Origin: Chitinophagaceae bacterium
GTDB lineage: Bacteria > Bacteroidota > Bacteroidia > Chitinophagales > Chitinophagaceae
Length of the DNA: 64,000 nucleotides
Reading direction: 5' to 3'
NCBI GenBank assembly: GCA_016720745.1
Contig: JADKKA010000019.1
Location: 372,001 to 436,000 of the forward strand
Shown: piece after piece, positions 1 through 7,732 of the stretch
Position numbering within the stretch: the first letter of the stretch is position 1
Layout: each line of letters opens with the position of its first letter
Notes under the pieces: model-generated
Seen by the model: the letters and a program-made list of their open reading frames with translations, nothing else
Database searches by the model: none
Told to the model about the DNA's origin: nothing
Made by a program: the position numbers and the translations under genes

Positions 1-1
1 A

Positions 2-250
2 GAGAGCGGGATGAAAACCAGGCAGGAGATTTTATTCAGACCGGCCCGGATTGAAGCAGAAACAGAATTCACGGCAGCGGATGGCAGCATCGAAATCAAA
101 AAGGGGATTGACTATATCTATTCCCTCAATGAAATGGAAGCCATGCTCAACGAAGCAGGCTTAGCACTGGAAGAAGTGTACAGTATCCCCGGTCGTAAAC
201 CCTTTACACTGGGAGAACCCAGGGCCTATCTTGTGGCCCGGAAAAAATAA
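2..250 (+). CDS. C-terminal part of a probable class I SAM-dependent methyltransferase (partial)
   Basis: The frame is already open at the first base of the window, so this is the 3' end of a longer gene and the ATG at 11 is probably internal. The visible 79-82 residues contain a segment with the look of the last helix and strands of class I methyltransferases: a YSLNEMEAMLNEAGL helix, then EEVYSIPGRK and a final strand ending YLVARKK. No SAM-binding motif can be seen because the N-terminal part lies outside the window. The assignment therefore rests on the C-terminal pattern only. A weak 7-bp hairpin (254-260/272-278) without a T-run follows the stop. Confidence 0.45.
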   Translation, partial: ESGMKTRQEILFRPARIEAETEFTAADGSIEIKKGIDYIYSLNEMEAMLNEAGLALEEVYSIPGRKPFTLGEPRAYLVARKK

Positions 251-316
251 ACAATCCTGCTAATCATCTTTGCAGGATCATTCCATTTATTAATCGAAGC
301 GCTTTGATGTCCATAC

Positions 317-349
317 AAAAAAAAGCCCCCGGCGTTATGAGGACCGGGG
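317..349 (-). terminator. Rho-independent terminator facing the minus strand
   Basis: The arms 327-332 (CCCCGG) and 344-349 (CCGGGG) form a GC-rich 6-bp stem. Read on the minus strand it is followed, after two bases, by eight T (324-317). On the plus strand there is no T-run, so it terminates leftward transcription only. No annotated minus-strand gene lies within 3 kb upstream except the small frame at 476-661. Confidence 0.7.
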
Positions 350-419
350 ACTGAACGTTACTGTTATGAAAAGAAAAAGTTTATTAGTGTCGGGGTTTCA
401 AAGGGACAGGGTTTAATGG

Positions 420-468
420 TTCCTGGTTTTTGTTTCTTGTCTCTTGGTTTTTGTTTCTTGCTTCTTTT
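420..468. repeat. Degenerate heptamer array, consensus TTCTTGT
   Basis: Seven consecutive 7-bp units run without a phase slip: TTCCTGG, TTTTTGT, TTCTTGT, CTCTTGG, TTTTTGT, TTCTTGC, TTCTTTT. The same unit type makes up the larger array at 39971-40097. The array ends 7 bp from the stop codon of the minus-strand small frame. Confidence 0.8.
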
Positions 469-475
469 AATTTTT

Positions 476-661
476 TCAGCAGGTATTGGATTTAAAAACG
501 GGACTATTCAATTCCGTTTCGTTCTGCTCTTCAACGGAAAAAAGAGAAAGTTGATTGCCGGTTTGAAGTGTCTCCCGTAAAAACGGGGTTGGTCTTTCGT
601 AGGATTGGAAATGACTTTCTGGACGGTTATGGACATTGGATGAGAGGGTAAGACAGATCAT
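476..661 (-). CDS. Putative small protein or part of a small RNA transcript
   Basis: A 61-codon frame starting at ATG 661. An in-frame TTG at 670 is also possible. I do not recognise the product, which has no signal peptide, membrane segment or known motif, so coding status is uncertain. It is listed because it lies between a well-formed minus-strand promoter (685-715), with a predicted 5' leader of about 17 nt, and an intrinsic terminator of the same orientation (317-349). The transcript, about 360 nt long, is better supported than the protein. It could equally be a non-coding RNA. Confidence 0.3.
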   Translation of the reverse strand: MICLTLSSNVHNRPESHFQSYERPTPFLRETLQTGNQLSLFSVEEQNETELNSPVFKSNTC

Positions 662-684
662 CCGTGTCAATCAACTTTCTGGAG

Positions 685-715
685 CAAAACTATATCCACA
701 GCGATATGTTAACAA
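685..715 (-). promoter_or_regulatory. Bacteroidota-type promoter, minus strand
   Basis: Read on the minus strand, TTG (715-713) is separated by exactly 20 bp from TAGTTTTG (692-685). This matches the Bacteroidota sigma consensus of TTTG or TTG at -33 and TAnnTTTG at -7. It would start a transcript near 678, running left through the small frame to the terminator at 317-349. Confidence 0.6.
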
Positions 716-930
716 GAGGATAACTGCCCTATTTGGAATATTCGGTATTTACGCAAGAACTCGTAAAACCTGCATTTATGAGTCGTAGAGTTTCGTATAT
801 CCCCCATCGGATTGGTACTTTCCGCAAAATTGAAATCAAGTAGTTTCACTATGGTTTATGTTGCGGGTTTTTTTCATCTTGCACCTGAATAATTACTGAA
901 TCCAATATTTTTTTACTAATTTTTTGATCC

Positions 931-1605
931 ATGAAAAATCCAGAATCTAACTCAATTATCAAGGTAGCCATCGCTGATGATCATACCTTGTTCCGCACCG
1001 GAGTAAAAACTTCCCTTCAGGCAAGGAAAGACATACAAATGGTAGCTGAAGCCGAAAATGGTATGCAGCTGCTGAACCTCCTGCGTCATATCCAGCCGGA
1101 TGTAGTATTATTAGATATTCAGATGCCCATTATGGATGGGTTGACGACACTGCCGGAAATCAAAAAGCTTTACCCCAATGTAAAAGTGATCATGTTGTCC
1201 ATGCACAACGATCATTCTGTTATTTCCAAAATGATGGAAATAGGGGCAAACTCTTATCTCACCAAGGAATCAGGATCAGAAATGATCTATGAAGCCATCC
1301 GTGGTGTGTATGAAAATGATTTCTATTTCAATGAACTCACCAACAAAGCACTGCTGAGTGGTCTGCGTACCAAACGCACCACTGAATCATCAATGCCCCA
1401 GGATGTGCAGCTCACTGAAAAAGAGATCACCATTCTGAAACTGATGTGTGAAGAAAAAAGTACGAAGGAGATTGCCGATATCGTGGACCTGAGTCCCCGT
1501 ACCGTGGAAGCAATCCGCGACAAACTCAAAACCAAGACCGGTACCAAGTCGATGGCCGGACTGGTGATGTATGCTGTTAAAGCAGGCATCGTTGAGCATG
1601 CATAA
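931..1605 (+). CDS. NarL/FixJ-family two-component response regulator
   Basis: A DNA-binding response regulator of 224 residues. The N-terminal receiver domain (about 10-125) has the acidic pair D16-D17, the phospho-acceptor D62 in VVLLDIQMP, S90 and the conserved K112. The C-terminal LuxR-type helix-turn-helix (about 161-222) contains LTEKEITILKLMCEE and STKEIADIVDLSPRTVE. Phosphorylation by a partner histidine kinase would control binding to promoters. No kinase gene is adjacent, so the partner and regulon are unknown. The gene is monocistronic, with a long upstream gap and a strong terminator immediately downstream. Confidence 0.93.
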   Translation: MKNPESNSIIKVAIADDHTLFRTGVKTSLQARKDIQMVAEAENGMQLLNLLRHIQPDVVLLDIQMPIMDGLTTLPEIKKLYPNVKVIMLSMHNDHSVISKMMEIGANSYLTKESGSEMIYEAIRGVYENDFYFNELTNKALLSGLRTKRTTESSMPQDVQLTEKEITILKLMCEEKSTKEIADIVDLSPRTVEAIRDKLKTKTGTKSMAGLVMYAVKAGIVEHA

Positions 1606-1631
1606 GAAAATAAAAATGGCAAGCATATTTG

Positions 1632-1660
1632 ACCCCGGCCGCAAGCGTCGGGGTTTTTTT
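1632..1660 (+). terminator. Rho-independent terminator of the response regulator gene
   Basis: ACCCCG (1632-1637) pairs with CGGGGT (1649-1654). The T of the arm begins a run of seven T. It lies 26 bp after the stop codon at 1605. Confidence 0.85.
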
Positions 1661-1675
1661 ATTTAACTTGTTCCC

Positions 1676-2516
1676 GTGAACAAAATCATTTTTAATGGGA
1701 AGATATTGCCAGCCAACGAGCCGGTGCTGATGGCCGATAACCGCAGTTACCGTTATGGGGATGGCTTTTTTGAAACCATGCAGGTATACCAGGGAAAAAT
1801 CCTGCTGGAGGAACTGCATGCGCAGCGCCTGACAAAAACACTGGCCCTGCTGCAATTTCATTTACCGGTACATCTCAGCTTTGAAAAACTGAAAACGGAG
1901 ATTGTTTCCCTTTGTCAGAAAAATAACTGTGAAAAGAATGCCCGGATCCGCCTTAGTTTTTCAAGAGGGTTGGGTGGATTATTTGAAGGGAACCCAACGG
2001 CGGATTATTGTATTGAGTGCTGGCCCCTGGAACAAAATATAAAGGAGCTCAATCCTAATGGACTGGAGATCGGTATTTTTCCGGATGCCAGGAAAAGCAT
2101 GGACCGGTTCAGCGGTATCAAATCGGCCAGTTTTCAATCTTATGCCCTGGCGGCATTATATGCCAAAGAACAAAAATGGAATGATGCGCTCCTGCTGAAT
2201 ACAAACGGAAACCTGACAGATTCAACCATCGCGAATATATTCCTGCTGATCAACGGTAAGCTAATCACCCCCTCTCTGGATCAGGGATGTATTGACGGGG
2301 TGATGCGAAGACATATCATTCGGGTGATGCAGGAGAATGGTCTTATAGTGGAAGAAAGACCGGTTCATCCCGGATGAGTTAAAGCAGGCAGATGAAATTT
2401 TTTTAAGCAATGCCATCCGTGGTATTCGCTGGGTGGGGCGGTTTGGAGATACTACTTATATCTGTCAGCAAACCGTGGATATTTTCAATCAGGCTGTCCG
2501 AACATTATTGCATTGA
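1676..2516 (+). pseudogene. Class IV aminotransferase (PabC/IlvE-like), frameshifted
   Basis: Fold-type IV PLP enzyme of the aminodeoxychorismate lyase / branched-chain aminotransferase family. The first frame (GTG start at 1676) carries the family N-terminus FNGK...RYGDGFFETM and the lysine region SGIKSASFQSYALA. It stops at 2377 after PVHPG. The reading continues in the next frame from about 2373 with DELKQADEIF and LSNAIRGIRWV, the expected C-terminus, to a stop at 2514-2516. One extra base near 2369-2373 (CCCGG where CCGG would restore the frame) explains the break. The restored protein would be about 279 residues, normal for the family. This is either a real mutation or a sequencing or assembly error. 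The intact gene would end 15 bp before the photolyase start. Confidence 0.82.
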
Positions 2517-2531
2517 ACCTGTTGACCCCTT

Positions 2532-3836
2532 ATGCAATCACCTGTAAATATTTGCTGGTTCAGGCGCGATCTCCGGCTCGATGATCAGGCCGCCCTTTAT
2601 CATGCGCTGAAAGAAGGATTACCTGTATTACCCCTTTTTATTTTTGACCGCCATATCCTGGATGAACTGGAGGATAAAACTGACCGCCGGGTAGAGTTCA
2701 TTCATCTGGCCCTGCAGGAGATGCAAAAGGAATTGCAGAAACTGGGTTCCGGTATGGAAGTACGTTATGGTACACCGGAAAATATCTTTCCTCAGTTAAT
2801 GAAGGAATACAAAGTGAACCGGGTATTCACCAATCACGACTATGAACCCTATGCCAAAAACAGGGATCAGCAGATTGCTGAGCTTTTGCAAAAGCAGGGG
2901 GTAGGGTTTCAGACCTATAAAGACCAGGTAATCCTTGAAAAAGATGAGGTGATGAAAGATGACGGGAAGCCATACACCGTGTTTACCCCTTATTCAAGAA
3001 AGTGGAAAGCGGTATTAACGGAATTTCATTTGAAATCCTATCCCTGCAGGAAATATGCCCGTCATTTTTTGAAGCAGGAACCAAGGCCATTGATGGCATT
3101 GGAAGCAATGGGATTTACTGCATTAGGGCAGTCCTTCCCCGGCAAGGAATGGAAAGGACAAACCATCCGCAACTATAAAGAACAAAGGGATATTCCTTCT
3201 GTACAGGGTACTTCCCGCCTCAGTGTGCACCTTCGTTTTGGGACCATCAGTATCCGTCAACTGGCAGCAGAGGCCGGTGGACTCAATGAAACTTTTTTAA
3301 ACGAACTGATATGGCGTGATTTTTACCAGATGATCCTCTGGCATTTTCCGCAGGTGGTAGGACATGCTTTCAAACCTGAGTATGACCGCATCAAATGGCG
3401 GAATAATGAAAAGGAATTTGCAGCCTGGTGTGCAGGGAATACCGGTTATCCGATTGTAGATGCTGGCATGCGGGAACTGAACAGTACGGGCTTTATGCAT
3501 AACCGGGTGCGGATGATTGTAGCGTCTTTTTTGACCAAACACCTGCTGATTGACTGGAGATGGGGCGAAGCCTGGTTTGCCAAAAAGCTTCTGGATTTTG
3601 ATCTCGCATCCAATAATGGCGGCTGGCAATGGGCGGCGGGCAGTGGTTGTGATGCGGCTCCTTATTTCAGGGTATTCAATCCTTATTTGCAAACGCAGAA
3701 ATTTGATCCGGACTTAAAATATACCAGGCAATGGGTGCCAGAATTTGAGGAACTAACTTATACCCGTCCGATCGTAGAACATGTAACTGCCAGAAAACGT
3801 TGCCTGGAGGTTTATGCTGCAGCCTTAAAAAAATGA
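2532..3836 (+). CDS. phrB: Deoxyribodipyrimidine photolyase (cryptochrome/photolyase family)
   Basis: Light-driven repair flavoprotein that splits UV-induced cyclobutane pyrimidine dimers, 434 residues. The N-terminal alpha/beta antenna domain starts with ICWFRRDLRLDDQAAL and ends near residue 130. The C-terminal FAD-binding helical domain contains NELIWRDFYQMIL, DAGMRELNSTGFMHNRVRMI and the class I signature NNGGWQWAAGSGCDAAPYFR. Length and motifs fit class I CPD photolyases. A photoreceptor cryptochrome cannot be excluded from sequence alone. The stop codon abuts that of the convergent gene on the minus strand. Confidence 0.93.
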   Translation: MQSPVNICWFRRDLRLDDQAALYHALKEGLPVLPLFIFDRHILDELEDKTDRRVEFIHLALQEMQKELQKLGSGMEVRYGTPENIFPQLMKEYKVNRVFTNHDYEPYAKNRDQQIAELLQKQGVGFQTYKDQVILEKDEVMKDDGKPYTVFTPYSRKWKAVLTEFHLKSYPCRKYARHFLKQEPRPLMALEAMGFTALGQSFPGKEWKGQTIRNYKEQRDIPSVQGTSRLSVHLRFGTISIRQLAAEAGGLNETFLNELIWRDFYQMILWHFPQVVGHAFKPEYDRIKWRNNEKEFAAWCAGNTGYPIVDAGMRELNSTGFMHNRVRMIVASFLTKHLLIDWRWGEAWFAKKLLDFDLASNNGGWQWAAGSGCDAAPYFRVFNPYLQTQKFDPDLKYTRQWVPEFEELTYTRPIVEHVTARKRCLEVYAAALKK

Positions 3837-3839
3837 TCA
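3834..3839. other. Abutting convergent stop codons (TGATCA)
   Basis: The TGA of the plus-strand photolyase gene (3834-3836) is followed directly by TCA (3837-3839), the reverse complement of the TGA ending the minus-strand barrel gene. There is no spacer and no room for a terminator between the two genes. Confidence 0.95.
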
Positions 3840-5102
3840 GTCAAAGCGGGGATTCACAAAATTATTCAGCTTGGATCCGAACCGGTAGCTGATACCGAAA
3901 TAGGTGAAAAAGCTATAGCCGGAAGCCAGTTGCCTTCGACGGGTCAGTACTTCCTGGGCAGTGGCGCCTTCTTTGGGTAAGAACAACTGATCCCGGATCA
4001 ATGAACCGGATGAATAAATGGAAAAAGAAAGTCCGCCGGTAATCCTGATCTCCAGTTCTATATTGGCTTCGAGGTTCAGGTATTTCCAGTTGTGAAAATA
4101 ATTATGGTATTCCGTTCCTACCCGTATTGTTCCCCATTTTTGATTCAGTGAAAGCTTGGCACGAACGGCATGTCCCATCAGGGTTTCCCGGGTTTTATCG
4201 TAAAGTGTGCTGTCAATATAATTATTTTGACGGCCGTCCAGCAGGTAGGAAATGGTCAGTGATTTTGTATTGACTTCTTTGTAAGGAAAGATATTATACT
4301 CTATACCTGTTTGCAGGAGGGTCCGGAATTTATTATTGGAGAATGTATTTCTGGATGCTTCCAACTGATATCCCCAGGACCAGTGATCGTTTAAGCTTTT
4401 GACGAGGTATTGACTAAATGTGAAGTTATTATTCCGGTTGACGAATTTTTGGGTATTGCCATTATCATCTTCGTACTCAAACTCTGATTTGTTTTTTCCG
4501 CCGTTCAGCTCAATACCAAACTTGCTTTTATCTGTAATCCTGCGGGCGGTAAGGTTTCCGTTGAAACTCGATTCGTTGTAAACCGCATCCATATTCAATG
4601 ATCCATAAGTTTCCACCGTAAAGACCCAGTAATTCCATGGATCTTTTGTACTTAATGTGTTGTTAGTGGCAGAGTCCGGAGTCTTATCAGTTTTCATTTT
4701 GATGTCCACTGACTCTGCAGCTTTTGTCCTGACAATATAAGGGGCCAGTCCCAGTTTGAGGTATTTTAACAGCAGGTCCCGTTCTTCAAAATCAGTATTG
4801 TTCGGCTGGTTGATGAACCGAATAGTATCTTTTATTTCCCGGAACTGGTGCTGGCCAAAAAAGATCAGTTGGTATTGATCCCCGCCACCGCCGGTATTCT
4901 GGTCGGTAATCAAAACATGCACATCTGCTGCTACCCGGTCTAAAAGAAAATCAACAATATTTATTTCGGAGCGGATAAAGGTCATATCGCAGCCCGACTG
5001 GCAATCAATAAATACTTTTAAACGGTCAGGATATTTGTTTTGCGACCAGCACAAATTGGGGCTGGTCAGATACAAAATAAAGAGGAAAACAATTTTCTTC
5101 AT
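3837..5102 (-). CDS. Putative outer-membrane beta-barrel protein of unknown function
   Basis: A 421-residue protein with a signal peptide (MKKIVFLFILYLTSPN...CWSQ, cleavage near residue 20). An N-terminal soluble region (about 25-125) contains VFIDCQSGCD and DVHVLITDQN, followed by a variable linker. From about residue 155 the sequence is a run of alternating amphipathic strands rich in aromatic residues and ends in ...SYRFGSKLNNFVNPRFD, as in a Bacteroidota outer-membrane barrel. I do not recognise a named family. The paired cysteines of the N-terminal region suggest a periplasmic disulfide. The gene stands alone, convergent with the photolyase gene and 54 bp downstream of mqnD on the same strand. 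Confidence 0.6.
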   Translation of the reverse strand: MKKIVFLFILYLTSPNLCWSQNKYPDRLKVFIDCQSGCDMTFIRSEINIVDFLLDRVAADVHVLITDQNTGGGGDQYQLIFFGQHQFREIKDTIRFINQPNNTDFEERDLLLKYLKLGLAPYIVRTKAAESVDIKMKTDKTPDSATNNTLSTKDPWNYWVFTVETYGSLNMDAVYNESSFNGNLTARRITDKSKFGIELNGGKNKSEFEYEDDNGNTQKFVNRNNNFTFSQYLVKSLNDHWSWGYQLEASRNTFSNNKFRTLLQTGIEYNIFPYKEVNTKSLTISYLLDGRQNNYIDSTLYDKTRETLMGHAVRAKLSLNQKWGTIRVGTEYHNYFHNWKYLNLEANIELEIRITGGLSFSIYSSGSLIRDQLFLPKEGATAQEVLTRRRQLASGYSFFTYFGISYRFGSKLNNFVNPRFD

Positions 5103-5156
5103 GGCTGTTCTGAGGGGAGCAAGATACTAAAACAAAGGGAAGACCAACTGCCGGAC

Positions 5157-6002
5157 TTATAAGTAGAGGTTTTCGCTTTGCCCGGGCAACGGATCATTTG
5201 GTTCCAGTGTGCTTTTGAAAACCGAGTGAAGAACAGCGATGGCTTTTCTTCCTTCTTCACCCAGGTCAAGCGAATAATTATTTACATATAACTGAATATG
5301 CTGCCGCATCACTTCTTCGCTCATGGTTTGGGAATGCTGTTTTACATAATCACTTACCTGCGGATAATTGGCAAATGCAAATTCGAGACTTTGGCGAATC
5401 AGTTCCTGCACTTTGAGGGCAATGGATCGTTTGACCGACTGGTTGACTGCTATCCCACCAAGTGGAATGGGAGTATTCATTCTTTGTTCCCAGATATCAC
5501 CAAGATCGGCCAGTTTTTCAAGTCCTTTTTGCTGATAAGTAAAGCGGTTTTCATGTATGATGACTCCCATATCGGCAAGACCGCTGACCACAGTATCTTC
5601 AATTTCAGAAAAAAGCATGGGTTGTTTTCTGGTAGCTTCAGGATATGCGAAACTTAAAAGCAGGTTGGCTGTGGTATTGATTCCGGGGATGGCGATCAGT
5701 TGGTCCTTTATTTCATTACTACTTATTGTTGTACCCTTTTTTCTAACCAGAAGCGGACCTACTCCCTTACCGAGTGCGCTACCTGCATTTAACAGGGTAT
5801 AATTATCCAGAGAGCGAAACAAGGCCGGGAAACTGAGTTTAGTAATATCCAGTTTTCCTTCTAATGCCCATTGGTTCAATGTCTCAACATCTTCCAGTAC
5901 CACATCGAATGAAAGTCCGTCTGTCTCGATTTGCTGGTGCACGAGTGCATCAAATATAAAAGTATCGTTGGGGCAGGGAGAAAATCCCAGAGTCAGTTTC
6001 AT
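5157..6002 (-). CDS. mqnD: 1,4-dihydroxy-6-naphthoate synthase, futalosine menaquinone pathway
   Basis: Converts cyclic dehypoxanthine futalosine to 1,4-dihydroxy-6-naphthoate, a late step before prenylation in menaquinone synthesis. The 281-residue protein starts with the family signature LTLGFSPCPNDTFIFDALVH and continues with the substrate-binding-protein-like fold typical of MqnA/MqnD (DITKLSFPAL, GSALGKGVGPLLV). The ATG overlaps the stop codon of mqnB in an ATGA arrangement, so the two genes are translationally coupled. MqnA, MqnC and MqnE are not in the window. Confidence 0.93.
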   Translation of the reverse strand: MKLTLGFSPCPNDTFIFDALVHQQIETDGLSFDVVLEDVETLNQWALEGKLDITKLSFPALFRSLDNYTLLNAGSALGKGVGPLLVRKKGTTISSNEIKDQLIAIPGINTTANLLLSFAYPEATRKQPMLFSEIEDTVVSGLADMGVIIHENRFTYQQKGLEKLADLGDIWEQRMNTPIPLGGIAVNQSVKRSIALKVQELIRQSLEFAFANYPQVSDYVKQHSQTMSEEVMRQHIQLYVNNYSLDLGEEGRKAIAVLHSVFKSTLEPNDPLPGQSENLYL

Positions 6003-6649
6003 AATGATGCTAACAATTTGATCAATGCCTGGTTCAGGTTCCCGATGGATTCCTTCATGTTCCAGTTTTGCTTATTTCTTTCCGCGATATAATTGGAGAC
6101 AGCCCTGAGCTGGATAAAGGGAATTTTTTCCATCAGGCAAACATAATGCAGGGCGGCACCTTCCATTGATTCAACGACGGGTTGAAATGTTTCCTGGTAA
6201 AACCGGACTTTTTGCTTGGAAGTGGTGATTTCGTTGACGGAAATTCCTTTTACTTTTTTCAGTCTGGTTTTTTTCAGCACTTCACTTTTATTCACCAGCC
6301 ATCCTTTCTGATAGGGATATTGATCCTGTGGTACCAGTTGCAAATCAAATAATGTACGAAGCTGGTTCAGTTCAATTACGCTCTGATCAGCAATGGCCTC
6401 CTGCTTTACGGCCAATACGCTGCCCAATGGGATAGAGGGATCAAAGCATCCACCCACTCCGGCTTGTATCACCAGATCAGGTCTTTTAATCCGGAGTTGT
6501 CGGGAGAGTGAATAAGTGGTAGCGGTAAGCCCGATACCTGAAATCAGCACATCGGTTGCCGGGATTTTTGCAGACATGGACTGGTCTCCCAGCAAGTCCA
6601 GAAATGGCCGAACCTCAATGGCAGTGGCTGCTACCACTAAACAATTCAT
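5999..6649 (-). CDS. mqnB: Futalosine hydrolase
   Basis: Nucleoside phosphorylase-fold enzyme that removes hypoxanthine from futalosine in the alternative menaquinone pathway. The ATG at 6649 gives MNCLVVAATAIEVRPFLDLL and 216 residues. An upstream in-frame TTG at 6685 is less likely. Family features are the LVIQAGVGGCFDPSIPLGSV loop and SMEGAALHYVCLMEKIPFIQLRAVSNY, which includes the acidic substrate-contacting residue of the MTA/SAH nucleosidase superfamily. The related enzyme MTA/SAH nucleosidase is an alternative on fold alone, but the 4-bp overlap with mqnD makes MqnB the better call. Confidence 0.9.
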   Translation of the reverse strand: MNCLVVAATAIEVRPFLDLLGDQSMSAKIPATDVLISGIGLTATTYSLSRQLRIKRPDLVIQAGVGGCFDPSIPLGSVLAVKQEAIADQSVIELNQLRTLFDLQLVPQDQYPYQKGWLVNKSEVLKKTRLKKVKGISVNEITTSKQKVRFYQETFQPVVESMEGAALHYVCLMEKIPFIQLRAVSNYIAERNKQNWNMKESIGNLNQALIKLLASL

Positions 6650-6735
6650 AACAAAGGATTTAATACTAAACTTATCAGGATGCAAGGTAGTATAATCTTC
6701 TACTTTTTATGAAGACCCTGAACACATATTTAGCG

Positions 6736-6743
6736 TACCTTTG
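6736..6743 (+). promoter_or_regulatory. -7 element (TACCTTTG) for the pterin operon
   Basis: Exact match to TAnnTTTG, 86 bp upstream of the first PTPS start. No convincing -33 TTTG was found at the usual spacing. The predicted leader contains an 8-bp inverted repeat, ATTCCTTC (6786-6793) and GAAGGAAT (6809-6816), ending 13 bp before the ATG. It has no T-run, so it may affect translation rather than terminate transcription. Confidence 0.5.
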
Positions 6744-6829
6744 CGCCCTGCCCGCGACTCCTGATAAAATGCGACGGGTTTCATCATTCCTTCCGCCCAA
6801 ACTGCTGTGAAGGAATTAAAAAGTAAAGC

Positions 6830-7243
6830 ATGGTTTACTTAACTAGGATCGAGCATTTTAACGCTGCTCACAAACTGTATAATCCTGACTGGACCCCGGA
6901 AAAAAACGAGGAAGTGTTTGGAAGATGCGCCAATGCCAACTGGCATGGGCACAATTTTGAGTTATATGTAACCATCAAAGGGAAACCAGACCCGGATACA
7001 GGCTTCATTTTTGATGCCAAAAAACTGGGGGCATTGGTGCAGGAACATATCACCGACAAACTGGACCACCGGAACCTGAATGTGGATGTGGATTTTATGC
7101 GCGGAAAAATGTGTTCGATCGAAAACCTGGTAGTGGCGATCTGGAATGAACTGGAACCCCGTTTGCCGGCATATGCAAAACTGCATTGCCTGAAACTGGT
7201 GGAGACTGCAAAAATTTATGTGGAATATTACGGAGAAGCCTGA
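6830..7243 (+). CDS. 6-pyruvoyl-tetrahydropterin synthase family protein, paralogue 1
   Basis: T-fold enzyme acting on 7,8-dihydroneopterin triphosphate, the product of FolE two genes downstream. The 137-residue protein has zinc ligands H14 (FNAAH), H39 and H41 (WHGHN), the catalytic cysteine C33, the D79-H80 pair (LDHRNLN) and E125 (VETAKIY). The cysteine-to-histidine spacing is Cx5HGH, as in pyruvoyl-type PTPS, not the Cx3HGH of E. coli QueD. That favours a pterin-cofactor role, but QueE is encoded elsewhere in the window, so a QueD role for one of the two paralogues remains possible. First gene of a PTPS-PTPS-folE cluster. Confidence 0.85.
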   Translation: MVYLTRIEHFNAAHKLYNPDWTPEKNEEVFGRCANANWHGHNFELYVTIKGKPDPDTGFIFDAKKLGALVQEHITDKLDHRNLNVDVDFMRGKMCSIENLVVAIWNELEPRLPAYAKLHCLKLVETAKIYVEYYGEA

Positions 7244-7289
7244 GTCAACCTTTTCCTTTATATGCTGTTAAAGCAATTCAATAATCGGT

Positions 7290-7715
7290 ATGAACAAAAA
7301 AGTGGCGGTTTACAGAAAGGAGCATTTTAATGCAGCCCACCGGTTGTTCAATCCTGCATGGGACGAAGCGACAAACAGCAAAGTATTTGGTAAATGTGCG
7401 CTTCCCAATTATCACGGCCACAACTACGAACTGGATGTAAAGCTGACTGGTGTACCCAATGCAGATACCGGTTATGTGATGGACCTGAAAGAACTGAGTG
7501 AACTTATTAAAAAAGAAATTCTCGATCGCTTTGATCACCGGAACCTCAACCTCGATACGGTTGAATTCAGGAACCTGAATCCCACAGCAGAAAACATTGC
7601 AATTGTCATTTATTCATTGCTTCGTCCGCATCTCCCGGAACAGCTAGATTTACAGGTGAGACTCTATGAAACACCAAGGAATTTTGTGGAATATCCGGCA
7701 GATGATAAATCATAA
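7290..7715 (+). CDS. 6-pyruvoyl-tetrahydropterin synthase family protein, paralogue 2
   Basis: Second T-fold paralogue, 141 residues, starting 46 bp after the first. Zinc ligands are H17, H42 and H44, the catalytic cysteine is C36 in GKCALPNYHGHNYEL, and D82-H83 (FDHRNLN) and E127 (YETPRNFVEY) complete the set. It is clearly diverged from paralogue 1 along its length but keeps every catalytic residue and the same Cx5HGH spacing, so both copies look active. It is followed by folE after 17 bp. One copy may make 6-carboxytetrahydropterin for 7-deazaguanine synthesis and the other a biopterin-like cofactor; this division is inference. Confidence 0.85.
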   Translation: MNKKVAVYRKEHFNAAHRLFNPAWDEATNSKVFGKCALPNYHGHNYELDVKLTGVPNADTGYVMDLKELSELIKKEILDRFDHRNLNLDTVEFRNLNPTAENIAIVIYSLLRPHLPEQLDLQVRLYETPRNFVEYPADDKS

Positions 7716-7732
7716 ATATTACAATCTAACCA

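Larger units (their letters stand above)
251..930. other. 680-bp gap between protein genes
   Basis: This is the only gap over 300 bp in the window. Reading from the left it holds an intrinsic terminator facing the minus strand (317-349), a 7-bp tandem array (420-468), a 61-codon minus-strand reading frame (476-661), and a good minus-strand promoter (685-715). The right part (716-930) should contain the promoter of the downstream response regulator, but I could not find a clear TAnnTTTG motif there. No tRNA or known structured RNA was recognised. Confidence 0.6.

Noticed and set aside
690..740. DnaA-box-like words (TATCCACA, GGATAA) suggesting an origin of replication
   Set aside because: Only imperfect single boxes, no cluster, no dnaA or dnaN nearby, and the words fall within the spacer of a good minus-strand promoter.
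6744..6829. Possible preQ1 or other riboswitch upstream of the PTPS genes
   Set aside because: No match to the preQ1 aptamer consensus. Only a simple 8-bp inverted repeat is visible.
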